Source: JACNKV01 sp964422145
GTDB taxonomy: Bacteria > Fidelibacterota > Marinisomatia > Marinisomatales > JACNKV01
Length of the DNA stretch: 59,285 nt
Reading direction: 5' to 3'
Assembly: GCA_964422145.1 (NCBI GenBank)
Contig: CAYQZV010000012.1
Span: 1-59,285 of the forward strand
Shown: in pieces, positions 34,477 to 42,481 of the stretch
Layout: every line of letters starts with the position of its first letter
Numbering within the stretch: the first letter of the stretch is position 1
Made by a program: the position numbers and the translations under genes
The notes under the pieces: generated by a model
What the model saw: the letters and a program-made list of their open reading frames with translations, nothing else
Databases searched by the model: none
Told to the model about the DNA's origin: nothing

Positions 34477-35661
34477 TTATTTCTCTACAATTAATACTGA
34501 GGCTTCTCCCCCGCCGATACAAAGTGTTGCCAAACCAGTTTTGACATTCTTTGCATTCATTGCATGGAGTAAAGTTGTCAAGACGCGTGCACCTGACGCT
34601 CCAATCGGATGGCCGAGTGCTATCGCTCCGCCATTTACATTCACTTTATTAACATCGAGTTTGTATTCTTCGATCGCAGCCATCGCAACAGGAGCGAAAG
34701 CTTCATTGATTTCCCATAAATCGATATCATCAGCAATCATATTTGCCTTTTTCAATGCTTTTTCTATGGCGGTGACTGGTGCTGTTGTGAACCAATCCGG
34801 TTCTTGTGCGGCTGACGCTTGAGCTTTAACGCTGGCAAGGATCTCTAAACCGAGTTCCTCTGCTTTTTCTCTCGCCATCACAAGGACGGCTGATGCGCCG
34901 TCATTAATCTTTGATGCATTGGCTGCCGTGATAGTACCGTCTTTCTCAAATGCAGCACGCAGCTTTGGAATTTTCTCAAAACGAGCTTTTCCGGGTTCAT
35001 CATCTTGAGTAACAAGTATGGGGTCCCCTTTTCTTTGCGGAACTTCTACTTGGGTTATTTCCTCATCAAAACCACCTTCGTTCTGAGTTTCTAATGCTCG
35101 TTGATAGGATTGAATGGCAAAAGAGTCCTGAGCTTCTCGAGTAAATTCATATTTTCTGGCACACATCTCTGCGCAATTTCCCATATGTTTATCCCCGTAT
35201 ACATCCCATAACCCATCGGCAATCATACTGTCTAACATTTTTCCATGACCCATTCGATAACCGGTTCTGGCTTTGGGTAGCAAGTAGGGCGCTTGCGACA
35301 TATTTTCCATCCCGCCGGCAATAATTACATCGGCATCACCGACTTGAATTGCCTGAACTGCGAGCATCACGGATTTTAATCCTGAACCGCACATTTTATT
35401 GACGGTAAGGCATTCAACAGACTTTGGAAGCCCTGCATAAAGGGCAGCTTGTCTTGCCGGAGCTTGTCCTAATCCGGCGGATAAAACATTCCCCATGATC
35501 ACTTCGTCGACAAGTTGAGGATCAAGTTTTGTTTCTTCTACTAATGCTTTTATTACAATCGCTCCCAATTGGGGTGCTGATACACCGGATAATGATCCTT
35601 GAAAAGATCCTATGGGTGTTCGTTTTGCAGCCACAAGTACAACATCTCGTAATACTGACAT
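34477..35661 (-). CDS. Acetyl-CoA C-acetyltransferase (thiolase)
   Basis: 394 residues. The acyl-accepting cysteine is Cys91 in NKMCGSGLKSVM, the catalytic histidine about His351 in ALGHPIGASG, and the second cysteine about Cys381 in CIGGGEASV. It condenses two acetyl-CoA or cleaves acetoacetyl-CoA. It starts two bases after the FAD oxidoreductase gene and precedes the hydroxybutyryl-CoA dehydrogenase gene, so the three are cotranscribed. With the acyl-CoA dehydrogenase they lack only an enoyl-CoA hydratase for a full beta-oxidation round; none is in this window. Confidence 0.95.
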   Translation of the reverse strand: MSVLRDVVLVAAKRTPIGSFQGSLSGVSAPQLGAIVIKALVEETKLDPQLVDEVIMGNVLSAGLGQAPARQAALYAGLPKSVECLTVNKMCGSGLKSVMLAVQAIQVGDADVIIAGGMENMSQAPYLLPKARTGYRMGHGKMLDSMIADGLWDVYGDKHMGNCAEMCARKYEFTREAQDSFAIQSYQRALETQNEGGFDEEITQVEVPQRKGDPILVTQDDEPGKARFEKIPKLRAAFEKDGTITAANASKINDGASAVLVMAREKAEELGLEILASVKAQASAAQEPDWFTTAPVTAIEKALKKANMIADDIDLWEINEAFAPVAMAAIEEYKLDVNKVNVNGGAIALGHPIGASGARVLTTLLHAMNAKNVKTGLATLCIGGGEASVLIVEK

Positions 35662-35663
35662 GG

Positions 35664-36908
35664 TTAAATCCTTGTTTTGGTTTTAAATCGATTGATGTGG
35701 AAGAGATCGGAATCCGCGGCTTGTCCATTCACCATAAGATCTGCGGTTGTGAATCCGATTGCACCGGCAAATCCTAAACCGTGTCCGGTGAATCCGCCGC
35801 ATATAAATAAATTCGGATAGGAGGATGTTCCCCCCAGGATCGGGAATCCATCCTTGCTGAAACCCATTGTACCTGCCCAGGCATGTGTCATTCGGGCTTT
35901 CCTTGTATCCGGAAATATCGTTGTAAAATAATCGTGTAATCCATCGAGAAGTTCGAGATCAGTTTGATCTGAAAAGTCTTCTAACTGTTTTTTGGCGTGC
36001 TCCCGAAATCCACCCACCATAATCCTCTTATCGGGCAATTGACGCCAATATTCATACCCGAAATTAGCATAAATAACTTCATGAAACATCGACTTTTCCA
36101 ACGGTTCAGTCACAAAAGCCTGCCCGCTGACAGGAACAATATAATCACCGAATTCAGGGAGAATAGTTGATGTATATCCATTTGCGGTTATCACAGCCAT
36201 CTCGCAGCGAATAACTCCATCTGAAGTCAGAATCTCAAACGGATTATCCAGACCGGTGTCTTTCACATTGATGACTTTCGTTTTTTCATAGATTCGGACA
36301 CCCATTTTTTTACATACTCCGGATAACTGATCTACAAATTTAATGGGATGGAATCCTCCATCGTCCGGCATTCGAACCGCACCATAAAAGGCATCTGAAT
36401 TAAGAAGATCGGTGCAGTCTTGTGGATTCAACCATTCACAGTGAAACCCGTCATCTGTCAATAATTCATACGTTTGCCGAACTTCCTCTCCTTCTTGTTG
36501 GGAAGAAGCCAGCACCAAACTTCCATTTTTTTCATAATCACAATGGATACCCTCTTCTTGCATGATCTCAGAAAGGATTTTATGATTTTTTTGCGTATAC
36601 TGCCACATACGCTTTGCTTTTTCCCTTCCCCAAAATGTAACGGCCCGATTATAATGTTCAACTGTTCCGGATAAAATAAAACCGGTATTTCGTCCGGTAG
36701 CTCCGCTTCCGATGAGGTCCTGTTCCACTAAAGTAACAGAAATACCTTGTTTCGCCAATGCGTAGGCTGTGACTATACCCGTGATCCCGCCCCCAATAAT
36801 GCAAATATCCGCTGAAATCGTTTCATTCAATTCCGGGAAAGATTGAGAATGGATGGTTTGCTCCTTCTCCTTCACAAACCAATAAGGTATTTGCTGTATA
36901 GATTTCAT
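35664..36908 (-). CDS. FAD-dependent amine/amino acid oxidoreductase (DAO family)
   Basis: 414 residues. The dinucleotide motif ADICIIGGGITGIVTAYALAKQG lies at about 33-55, followed by GSGATGRNTGFI and the C-terminal GTMGFSKDGFPILGG and CGGFTGHGLGFAGAIG, as in gamma-glutamylputrescine oxidase, sarcosine oxidase and related DAO enzymes. It oxidises the C-N bond of an amine or amino acid; the substrate cannot be told. The location directly upstream of the thiolase gene suggests a catabolic role, perhaps on an amine related to lysine or ornithine. It lies 55 bases after phoH. Confidence 0.85.
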   Translation of the reverse strand: MKSIQQIPYWFVKEKEQTIHSQSFPELNETISADICIIGGGITGIVTAYALAKQGISVTLVEQDLIGSGATGRNTGFILSGTVEHYNRAVTFWGREKAKRMWQYTQKNHKILSEIMQEEGIHCDYEKNGSLVLASSQQEGEEVRQTYELLTDDGFHCEWLNPQDCTDLLNSDAFYGAVRMPDDGGFHPIKFVDQLSGVCKKMGVRIYEKTKVINVKDTGLDNPFEILTSDGVIRCEMAVITANGYTSTILPEFGDYIVPVSGQAFVTEPLEKSMFHEVIYANFGYEYWRQLPDKRIMVGGFREHAKKQLEDFSDQTDLELLDGLHDYFTTIFPDTRKARMTHAWAGTMGFSKDGFPILGGTSSYPNLFICGGFTGHGLGFAGAIGFTTADLMVNGQAADSDLFHINRFKTKTRI

Positions 36909-36963
36909 TTCAAGAGTTTAAATGTACATCAAGTTCTCTTTGAATAAGAACTTCATAGAATGA

Positions 36964-37905
36964 TTAATGATTATTAACGGATTGATAGGCCTTAATGATC
37001 CGTTTTACAAGTTGATGCCGAACCACATCCTGCTCACTTAATTGAACAATTCCAACACCATCTACATCTTTCAAAATATTGGATGCCTGAATCAATCCCG
37101 ATTCTTTGGATGTTGGCAGATCGATCTGCGTAATGTCTCCGGTGATGATCGCTCTCGAATTGACACCGAGTCGGGTCAGGAACATCTTCATCTGCATGGT
37201 AGTGGAATTTTGTGCTTCATCCAGAATCATGAATGCGTTGCTCAATGTCCTTCCCCGCATATACGCCAACGGAATGATCTCAATGATCTTCTTTTCTAAA
37301 AAAGGTTTGAGTTTAGTTCGTGGAATCATTTCTCCCAATGCATCGTAAAGCGGAGTAAGATACGGGTCGACTTTTTCTTTCAGATCTCCCGGTAAAAAGC
37401 CAAGATTCTCTCCGGCTTCCACAGCGGGTCGGCATAAAACAATTCGGTCAACTTCGTGATTTTCCAATGCGGCAACCGCAAACGCAACCGCTAAATATGT
37501 TTTTCCTGTACCGGCAGGACCGATCGAAAAGACGATGTCATTTTTTCGAACCACATCCACATAGTTTTCCTGCCCTTTTGATCGTGCGGAGATAGCTCCT
37601 TTTAGTCCATAGTGTACCACATCGCTGGTTTCTTGGATCTCATGCCCGTTATCCGAGTGGATGATTTGAATCAACTGCTTAATATCGTCTTTTGTTAAAC
37701 TTCCTTTTTGCTGAAGTGTCTGTATCATTTCGTAAAACAGTTCATCAATCAACTGCACTTCTTGTTCTTCCCCTTCGATCAAGATTGTATTTCCGCGAAC
37801 AATGATCTTTGAGGAAAAAGTTTTTTCAATGAGAGCTAAATGAGTGTCAGCAATTCCGAAAAGTTGTTGACAGTCTACGCCTTTTAATTCTATTGTTTTT
37901 TTCAT
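36964..37905 (-). CDS. PhoH-family ATPase (PhoH-like)
   Basis: 313 residues. The P-loop GPAGTGKTYLAV is at 129-140, Walker B is FMILDEAQNST, and GDITQIDLP is sensor-like. A small N-terminal KH-like domain (about 1-90) precedes it, as in the YbeZ/PhoL type. These proteins are thought to act in RNA metabolism together with YbeY. In many bacteria ybeY follows directly; here an FAD oxidoreductase gene follows instead. It is transcribed divergently from the TatT-like gene. Confidence 0.93.
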   Translation of the reverse strand: MKKTIELKGVDCQQLFGIADTHLALIEKTFSSKIIVRGNTILIEGEEQEVQLIDELFYEMIQTLQQKGSLTKDDIKQLIQIIHSDNGHEIQETSDVVHYGLKGAISARSKGQENYVDVVRKNDIVFSIGPAGTGKTYLAVAFAVAALENHEVDRIVLCRPAVEAGENLGFLPGDLKEKVDPYLTPLYDALGEMIPRTKLKPFLEKKIIEIIPLAYMRGRTLSNAFMILDEAQNSTTMQMKMFLTRLGVNSRAIITGDITQIDLPTSKESGLIQASNILKDVDGVGIVQLSEQDVVRHQLVKRIIKAYQSVNNH

Positions 37906-37987
37906 TCGTTTTTTTGTCTATTTTTCAGCAGGTAATTTACGATGATAACCATAATAACTTACTAAAAACCATTCAACACATTCCTGT

Positions 37988-38857
37988 ATGATTCAGAAAC
38001 AAACTTTGTTACACATTACAATCGCTTTTGCGATGTTGATCTATGGCTGCGGATCCAATGAATATTCTCAAAAAGAAATATTGATGGAAAATGCAAAATT
38101 TCTCGGAAAGCAGGGAAAAGCTCATTGGGAAAAACGTTCCAATCCCATCGATGGTCTAAAAGCGTTGCATTTTTTATCTTTGGCTCATAAAGTCAACAAC
38201 CAAGATCAGGAATTAGCTATCCTCTACAGCCGAGCATGTTACTTCAACGCCCGGTATTTAGTCAAAGATGATCAGGAAAAAGATCGATTGTTCATGCAGG
38301 GATCCAGCGCAGCAAAAACAGCGCTTCTTTCGTCACAATCATTCCAAAATATCTATCTTGAAACTCCGGGAGACTCGACGGAAAAGTTTATGGCTGCGAT
38401 TGGCTCAATAGAAGTGCAGGATGTCCCGGCATTATATTGGTGGATGGTCAATACCGGATCGGTCTTGATCACAAAACCTGTGGTTGAGCGGTTAAAGCAC
38501 CGAGTGCTAATTGAGTCCACTCTATTCAAACTGCTGAGTTTGGACCCCACATATTATTACGGTGGTCCTTTTCGTTTACTCGGTATTTTTTATTCTCGAA
38601 TTCCGGGAGTTGATTTGAATCAATCAAAAACCTATCTTGAACAAGCGATCAACTCGTATCCCGGATATTTTTCCACCCGAACATATTTATCGGAATATTA
38701 TTACACAAAAACCGGAGAACCGGAATTATTCCGACAAAACTTAGAAGAAATGCTGGAGATGGATCCTGCCATGATCCCTGAAGTGATGCCCGAAAACTTA
38801 TTCGAACAGGAAATTGCACGTTTCCTTCTCTCACAAGAATCTAAATTATTTGAATAG
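37988..38857 (+). CDS. TatT-like (TRAP transporter T-component) lipoprotein
   Basis: 289 residues. The signal peptide ends at a lipobox with Cys21 (LIYGCGS). The body is helical and TPR-like; DVPALYWWMVNTGSVL and DPTYYYGGPFRLLGIFYSRIPG recall the TatT (T-component) family, which form trimers of TPR lipoproteins linked to some TRAP transporters. No TRAP transporter genes lie nearby. Instead a DUF2953/GerW pair follows after 12 bases on the same strand. Family assignment rests on these patterns only. Confidence 0.6.
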   Translation: MIQKQTLLHITIAFAMLIYGCGSNEYSQKEILMENAKFLGKQGKAHWEKRSNPIDGLKALHFLSLAHKVNNQDQELAILYSRACYFNARYLVKDDQEKDRLFMQGSSAAKTALLSSQSFQNIYLETPGDSTEKFMAAIGSIEVQDVPALYWWMVNTGSVLITKPVVERLKHRVLIESTLFKLLSLDPTYYYGGPFRLLGIFYSRIPGVDLNQSKTYLEQAINSYPGYFSTRTYLSEYYYTKTGEPELFRQNLEEMLEMDPAMIPEVMPENLFEQEIARFLLSQESKLFE

Positions 38858-38869
38858 CTTACCGCCCCA

Positions 38870-39478
38870 ATGGTCAATTTCCTCATAGGATTATTCGTCC
38901 TTGTACTTCTTATTCTGCTCCTATTATCCCTCCCGATCAATGTTTTGTTAACAGGATCTCTAAAATCGATCCCAGAGCGCACAAGCTATTCTGCCAGAGT
39001 TCAAATTGGAGGAAAACGGTTCGGTGTGATGTATCAAATCCTTGATAATGCCTTTGTGGGATTTGGACCTTATGTAAAACCGTGGTTTCAATGGAACGTC
39101 CAGCAAAAATCAATCTTCGGTAAAAAAGATAAACCAAAAAAGGCTAAATCTGCAAAGACATCTTCCACGTTCACTATCCGTAAATTTAACCAATATCGAG
39201 AAGCTGTTTTTTCTTCTATTCGATGGAAAATGTTCTCTCTTTCGGGCTATTTGCAATTAGATAATCCAATGCACACCGGGCTTCTCTTTGGCGGGATTCA
39301 TTCCGTCATGAGCAGTATCCCAAACCGTGTGAGTCACGTCACAATCAAACCGGGGTTTTTACCGGAAAGAGATACGGATGTTACCGGTTCTTTACGGATT
39401 GTCATATTCCCGATAAGTTTACCATTGAAATTGTTTCTATTACGATTAAATTCCAACTCAAGAAAGGATAAATCATGA
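38870..39478 (+). CDS. DUF2953 (YtfI-like) membrane-anchored protein
   Basis: 202 residues. An N-terminal transmembrane helix (about 4-30, IGLFVLVLLILLLLSLPINVLL) is followed by a beta-rich region with KIFGVMYQ-like strands and a lysine-rich linker (about 82-98). Near the end, LGYLQLDNP-type strands and HTGLLFGGIHSVM match DUF2953, the YtfI family. The stop overlaps the next start (ATGA). In Bacillus ytfI is followed by ytfJ, exactly the order seen here. Function in non-spore formers is unknown. Confidence 0.7.
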   Translation: MVNFLIGLFVLVLLILLLLSLPINVLLTGSLKSIPERTSYSARVQIGGKRFGVMYQILDNAFVGFGPYVKPWFQWNVQQKSIFGKKDKPKKAKSAKTSSTFTIRKFNQYREAVFSSIRWKMFSLSGYLQLDNPMHTGLLFGGIHSVMSSIPNRVSHVTIKPGFLPERDTDVTGSLRIVIFPISLPLKLFLLRLNSNSRKDKS

Positions 39479-39876
39479 ATATTTCAGACCTTGTAAAATC
39501 AACCTTAGAAGAACTCAAAGATTTAATGGCATCAAAAACCGTCGTGGGCGGCCCGATAAATGCAGGTGATCACACCGTCATTCCGGTTTCAAAAGTGACA
39601 TTTGGTTTTGGTGGAGGCGGCGGAGCGAATAAAACTGAAGACGCTAAAGATGAAGCAGGAGAAGGTCAAGGGATCGGTGGAGGTTGGAAAATCAGCCCTG
39701 TTGCGTTTATCGTCCTTGGACCGGACGGAGCAAAACTATTGACGATCGGTGAGAAAGAAAGCGTGGTTTCCAAATTAATGGAATTAACACCCAAAGTTGT
39801 AGACACAATCACAAATATTGTAGATTCTAAATCGTCAGAAACAGATGACACCAGCGAAAAGGATAAAAAGGAATAG
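39475..39876 (+). CDS. GerW/YtfJ-family protein
   Basis: 133 residues. SDLVKSTLEELKDLMASKTVVGGPI at the start and the glycine-rich VTFGFGGGGGAN (about 42-53), then GGGWKISPVAFIVLGPDG, are diagnostic for the YtfJ/GerW family. In Bacillus the protein is needed for spore germination, but the family is also widespread in bacteria that never sporulate. It overlaps the DUF2953 gene by four bases and ends in a charged tail, three bases before the CBS gene. The biochemical role is not known. Confidence 0.85.
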   Translation: MNISDLVKSTLEELKDLMASKTVVGGPINAGDHTVIPVSKVTFGFGGGGGANKTEDAKDEAGEGQGIGGGWKISPVAFIVLGPDGAKLLTIGEKESVVSKLMELTPKVVDTITNIVDSKSSETDDTSEKDKKE

Positions 39877-39879
39877 ACT

Positions 39880-40284
39880 ATGAAAACACCGAGCAGCATA
39901 CGCGATATTATGGCGAAAAAATTGATCACATTCAAACCGGATACGAACGTCCTTTCTGCTATTCATACACTGTTAACCAACAACATCTCCGGCGCTCCGG
40001 TTGTCGATGACGAGAAAAATCTAGTGGGAATCCTATCTGAAAAAGACTGTATGCGGACCATCATGGAATCGTCTTACTATAATGAAGGCGGTAAATTGGT
40101 CTCTGAGCTTATGTCAACGAACGTTGAAACCGTTGATGTGAACGCAAGTATTTATGATGTTGCTGAGAAGTTTTTGGCGTCTCGTTACCGTCGGTTCCCG
40201 GTTGTCAATTCAGACGAACAGCTTGTCGGTCAAGTCAGCCGCAGGGATGTTTTACGAGCCATCGATAAACAACAACATTCATAA
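39880..40284 (+). CDS. Tandem CBS-domain protein
   Basis: 134 residues made of two CBS motifs, about 8-60 (IMAKKLITFKPDTNVLSAI, APVVDDEKNLVGILSEKDC) and about 68-128 (LMSTNVETVDVNASIYDVA, FPVVNSDEQLVGQVSRRDVL). Such stand-alone pairs bind adenine nucleotides and regulate partner proteins; the partner is unknown. It is the last gene of the plus-strand TatT-DUF2953-GerW-CBS group. Immediately beyond it begins the cassette-like array on the opposite strand. Confidence 0.9.
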   Translation: MKTPSSIRDIMAKKLITFKPDTNVLSAIHTLLTNNISGAPVVDDEKNLVGILSEKDCMRTIMESSYYNEGGKLVSELMSTNVETVDVNASIYDVAEKFLASRYRRFPVVNSDEQLVGQVSRRDVLRAIDKQQHS

Positions 40285-40374
40285 AATTATATTCTATCTG
40301 TCCAAGTCGTTTATAAGGAAAGATAAAAAAATACGGTAAACGGAAGATCGTTAAACCTGCCTAAAACTGTTGCT

Positions 40375-40433
40375 TGCTAACGGTGCTTGTGCTGCTCTTG
40401 GAGAGTCAGCTTGAAGCTTTTATTATGTTCTGT
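40375..40433 (-). repeat. attC-like site D (59 bp)
   Basis: On the minus strand R'' is ACAGAAC. After a spacer, GCTTCAAGCTG pairs with CAGCACAAGC (two four-pair stems with a small internal loop), the tip ACTCTCCAAGAG folds on itself, and R' is GTTAGCA. It starts one base past the stop codon of the barrel gene. The outer boxes match poorly apart from AAC/GTT, but the inner stem is good. Confidence 0.5.
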
Positions 40434-40434
40434 A

Positions 40435-41187
40435 TCACCAAGCATAGCTCAAACCAATACTCACGGCCTTTTCTCCCATTCCAGCCCATTCAATAAATGT
40501 TCCAATTCGATTAAATTGTACGGCTGTTCCTATGGCAATTTGGTAGTGATTGATGTCTGTTCCGATAACCTCCTTGTCATCTAATACCCAGTACACCGGT
40601 CCACCAAATACGCGAGCGGAGAGATACGGAAAGGCCCTATTCTTAATGTTCCAGCTGGCACGAGCACCCAGACGAAGATCTGAAGAAGCATACCTCGTTC
40701 TATTTTTTGTGATCGGATCTTCGATTTCAGTTGTAGAGCCGCTTAAGAACAAGGATACATCGACATGAGGGAAATAACCTTCTCCAATGATAACAATATA
40801 CTCAGTGCCAATAGCAATAAATCCCCCCGGAGTCACATTTTGAGAAGGTCCTATTTCAGGTCTTAACCTACCTTCTAAAATCACTCCCAATCCGCTGCGG
40901 AATGCCCACTTGTCATTGATTTTCCATGAGCCGGAAAGAGAAACTGTACTCATCTCAATATCCACATCAGAGGTATCGTCAAAACGCAGTGTTGAATTCA
41001 GTGATCCTACTCCAAATCCAAGTTGAAGTCTACTCCTTTCAAGATGTTCTCCGTGAGTTCCCTGGTCATTGCATTGCGGGGGCGGACCGCCCGGTAATGG
41101 AACACCTCATCCATAGGCTTTGGGTACCGAGATCATCCCGAACAAAAGGATCATGGAAATTGGTAATAAATATTTTTTGATTATCAT
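40435..41187 (-). pseudogene. Outer-membrane beta-barrel protein interrupted by one in-frame TGA
   Basis: From ATG at 41187 the frame encodes a clear 26-residue signal peptide (MIIKKYLLPISMILLFGMIS and VPKAYG). Then TGA at 41109-41107 interrupts it, and the same frame stays open for about 223 codons to 40435. The rest has alternating strands (LQLGFGVGSLNSTLRF, WAFRSGLGVIL, HYQIAIGTAVQF) and ends in Tyr-Ala-Trp, as outer-membrane barrels do. Translation might restart at the GTG at 40965, but that would lack a signal peptide. Nonsense mutation is most likely; recoding of TGA is an alternative treated in the findings. Confidence 0.7.
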
Positions 41188-41208
41188 TTCAACTCATTTC
41201 CTACATAA

Positions 41209-41263
41209 ACATAACGCAAAATTGCCGTCCTTAGACCAGTCTGGTGCAATTGTTTTGTTAAGT
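41209..41263 (-). repeat. attC-like site A (55 bp), best preserved
   Basis: On the minus strand R'' is ACTTAAC (a perfect RYYYAAC) and R' is GTTATGT; they pair at six of seven positions. Inside, after unpaired spacers of four to five bases, AATTGC pairs with GCAATT. The stretch between is about 20 bases. It begins 15 bases after the stop of the upstream lipoprotein gene and ends about 20 bases before the start of the barrel gene. Confidence 0.65.
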
Positions 41264-41278
41264 ATACCTGGCTCATTT

Positions 41279-41875
41279 TTAAATTCCAATATTAATTATT
41301 TCTTGGTGTATGTCTAAAGAGTTTACACTATAGGCTTCAAATTTTAGAATCAATGAATCAATTGCATTTCCATTAGATTTGACGCTCATACTCTTTATAG
41401 CTTGAAGTATATTTTTTTCATATGTCAACTCTACTTCGCCAAATGAGGTTATCGTCTTCTTTTTTATTTTAAAATTATCTGCAGTTATTTTTTTTCCTGC
41501 ACCTTTTCTCTTTGGATATAAATATTGAAATTGATAATCTCCTGGGGTTACTTGAAAAATATAGACAGATTTATTACTCAGGTTTTTCTCAAATTTCTTT
41601 TCAGCAACTTTAAATGAGCCGACTCCTAAATATAGGGAATTAGTTGTAGAGGGATTCACTTTAAGTCTAAATATTTCATTGGTATTAGTATTTTTGATAT
41701 CAATTCTTACTTCTTCATCGTAGTCTGTAATTGGGGATAATGCAATAAATCCAGCATCGTTAATATTCACTTTTTCCTCTAATCCCTTATTATTTAGCAT
41801 TGGTGCCATTTTAGGGACTGCACTACATCCATAAAAGAATATTACTGTGACTATTAGAATTGATTTTAATTTCAT
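41279..41875 (-). CDS. Hypothetical lipoprotein in the cassette array
   Basis: 198 residues. The signal peptide ends at a lipobox with Cys17 (IFFYGCSAV). The body looks beta-rich: GFIALSPITDYDEEVRIDI, then SLYLGVGSFKVAEKKF, a YIFQVTPGDYQFQYLYP hairpin-like part and a basic KKTITSFGEVEL end. No family was recognised; pattern and size suit a small periplasmic or outer-membrane-attached protein. AAGGAAT stands before the ATG. The gene lies between two attC-like sites, so it would be a single-gene cassette. Confidence 0.75.
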   Translation of the reverse strand: MKLKSILIVTVIFFYGCSAVPKMAPMLNNKGLEEKVNINDAGFIALSPITDYDEEVRIDIKNTNTNEIFRLKVNPSTTNSLYLGVGSFKVAEKKFEKNLSNKSVYIFQVTPGDYQFQYLYPKRKGAGKKITADNFKIKKKTITSFGEVELTYEKNILQAIKSMSVKSNGNAIDSLILKFEAYSVNSLDIHQEIINIGI

Positions 41876-41922
41876 ATTTATTCCTTTGTATAATTTTTTA
41901 TGTTTTTATTATAACCAGGTAT

Positions 41923-41994
41923 ACATAACGAGTTAGCTCGGCGGCTGAGCCGAAACCAAAAGAGCAGGCTGGTCCATAGCAGCGTGTGTTGGGT
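41923..41994 (-). repeat. attC-like site B (72 bp)
   Basis: On the minus strand R'' is ACCCAAC, a perfect RYYYAAC, and R' is GTTATGT in the context CGTTATGT, identical to site A. The inner boxes are weak (GCT with AGC), but the middle forms its own hairpin (TCGGC with GCCGA). It starts 32 bases after the stop of the membrane protein gene and ends about 48 bases before the next gene's start. Confidence 0.55.
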
Positions 41995-42026
41995 TTCATT
42001 TCATGTAAAGTGAACTTCATATATTC

Positions 42027-42467
42027 TTATGGGATTCGGAAGGGGAAATTATAATACTGACTTGGTTTGAAATCTCGTATGTTTATATAAGTGTTTGAGA
42101 GAAACCGGGTAAGTAGAATGACAGAATATACTTTGAATCCGGTGCTGTAAGACATTGGAGTAAAAAATGGTATCAGAAAAAACCAGTAAACAATGTTATG
42201 AACCCAAAGTAAAATTCTGGATGTAAGTGTTAATTTTGGTTTACTTGCAATATCGGGATTATTTTTTGTTATCCGCACGAACCGCGCAGAAGTATGATAC
42301 TCCAGAAACAGTCAAAACAATGCACCCAGGATTGAAAGAGTGATCATACCGGCTTTTGTTTCACCCATTGGGGTTAAAAATCCATAAAGTATAAATAAGA
42401 ATGTGGGGACTCCCTGCACACCTGATATAATGTAGTTCCAGCGCAGTGTAAGAAATTTATCCTTCAT
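42027..42467 (-). pseudogene. Small multi-pass membrane protein interrupted by one in-frame TGA
   Basis: The frame opens at ATG 42467 with GGAG seven bases upstream and codes MKDKFLTLRWNYIISGVQGV and on. It meets TGA at codon 52 (42314-42312) in the middle of a hydrophobic helix, and continues for about 94 codons to 42027. Four likely membrane helices are seen: about 11-31, 42-58 (across the TGA), 88-107 and 115-130. The family was not recognised. TGG to TGA at a tryptophan would fit the position. Other tryptophans in the frame use TGG, so TGA is not the normal tryptophan codon here. Confidence 0.65.
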
Positions 42468-42481
42468 ATTTTATCTCCAAA

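Noticed and set aside
40435..42467. Genome-wide reading of TGA as tryptophan or glycine
   Set aside because: TGA ends many certain genes in the window (thrS, pheT, tmk), and TGG is used for tryptophan in the same frames.
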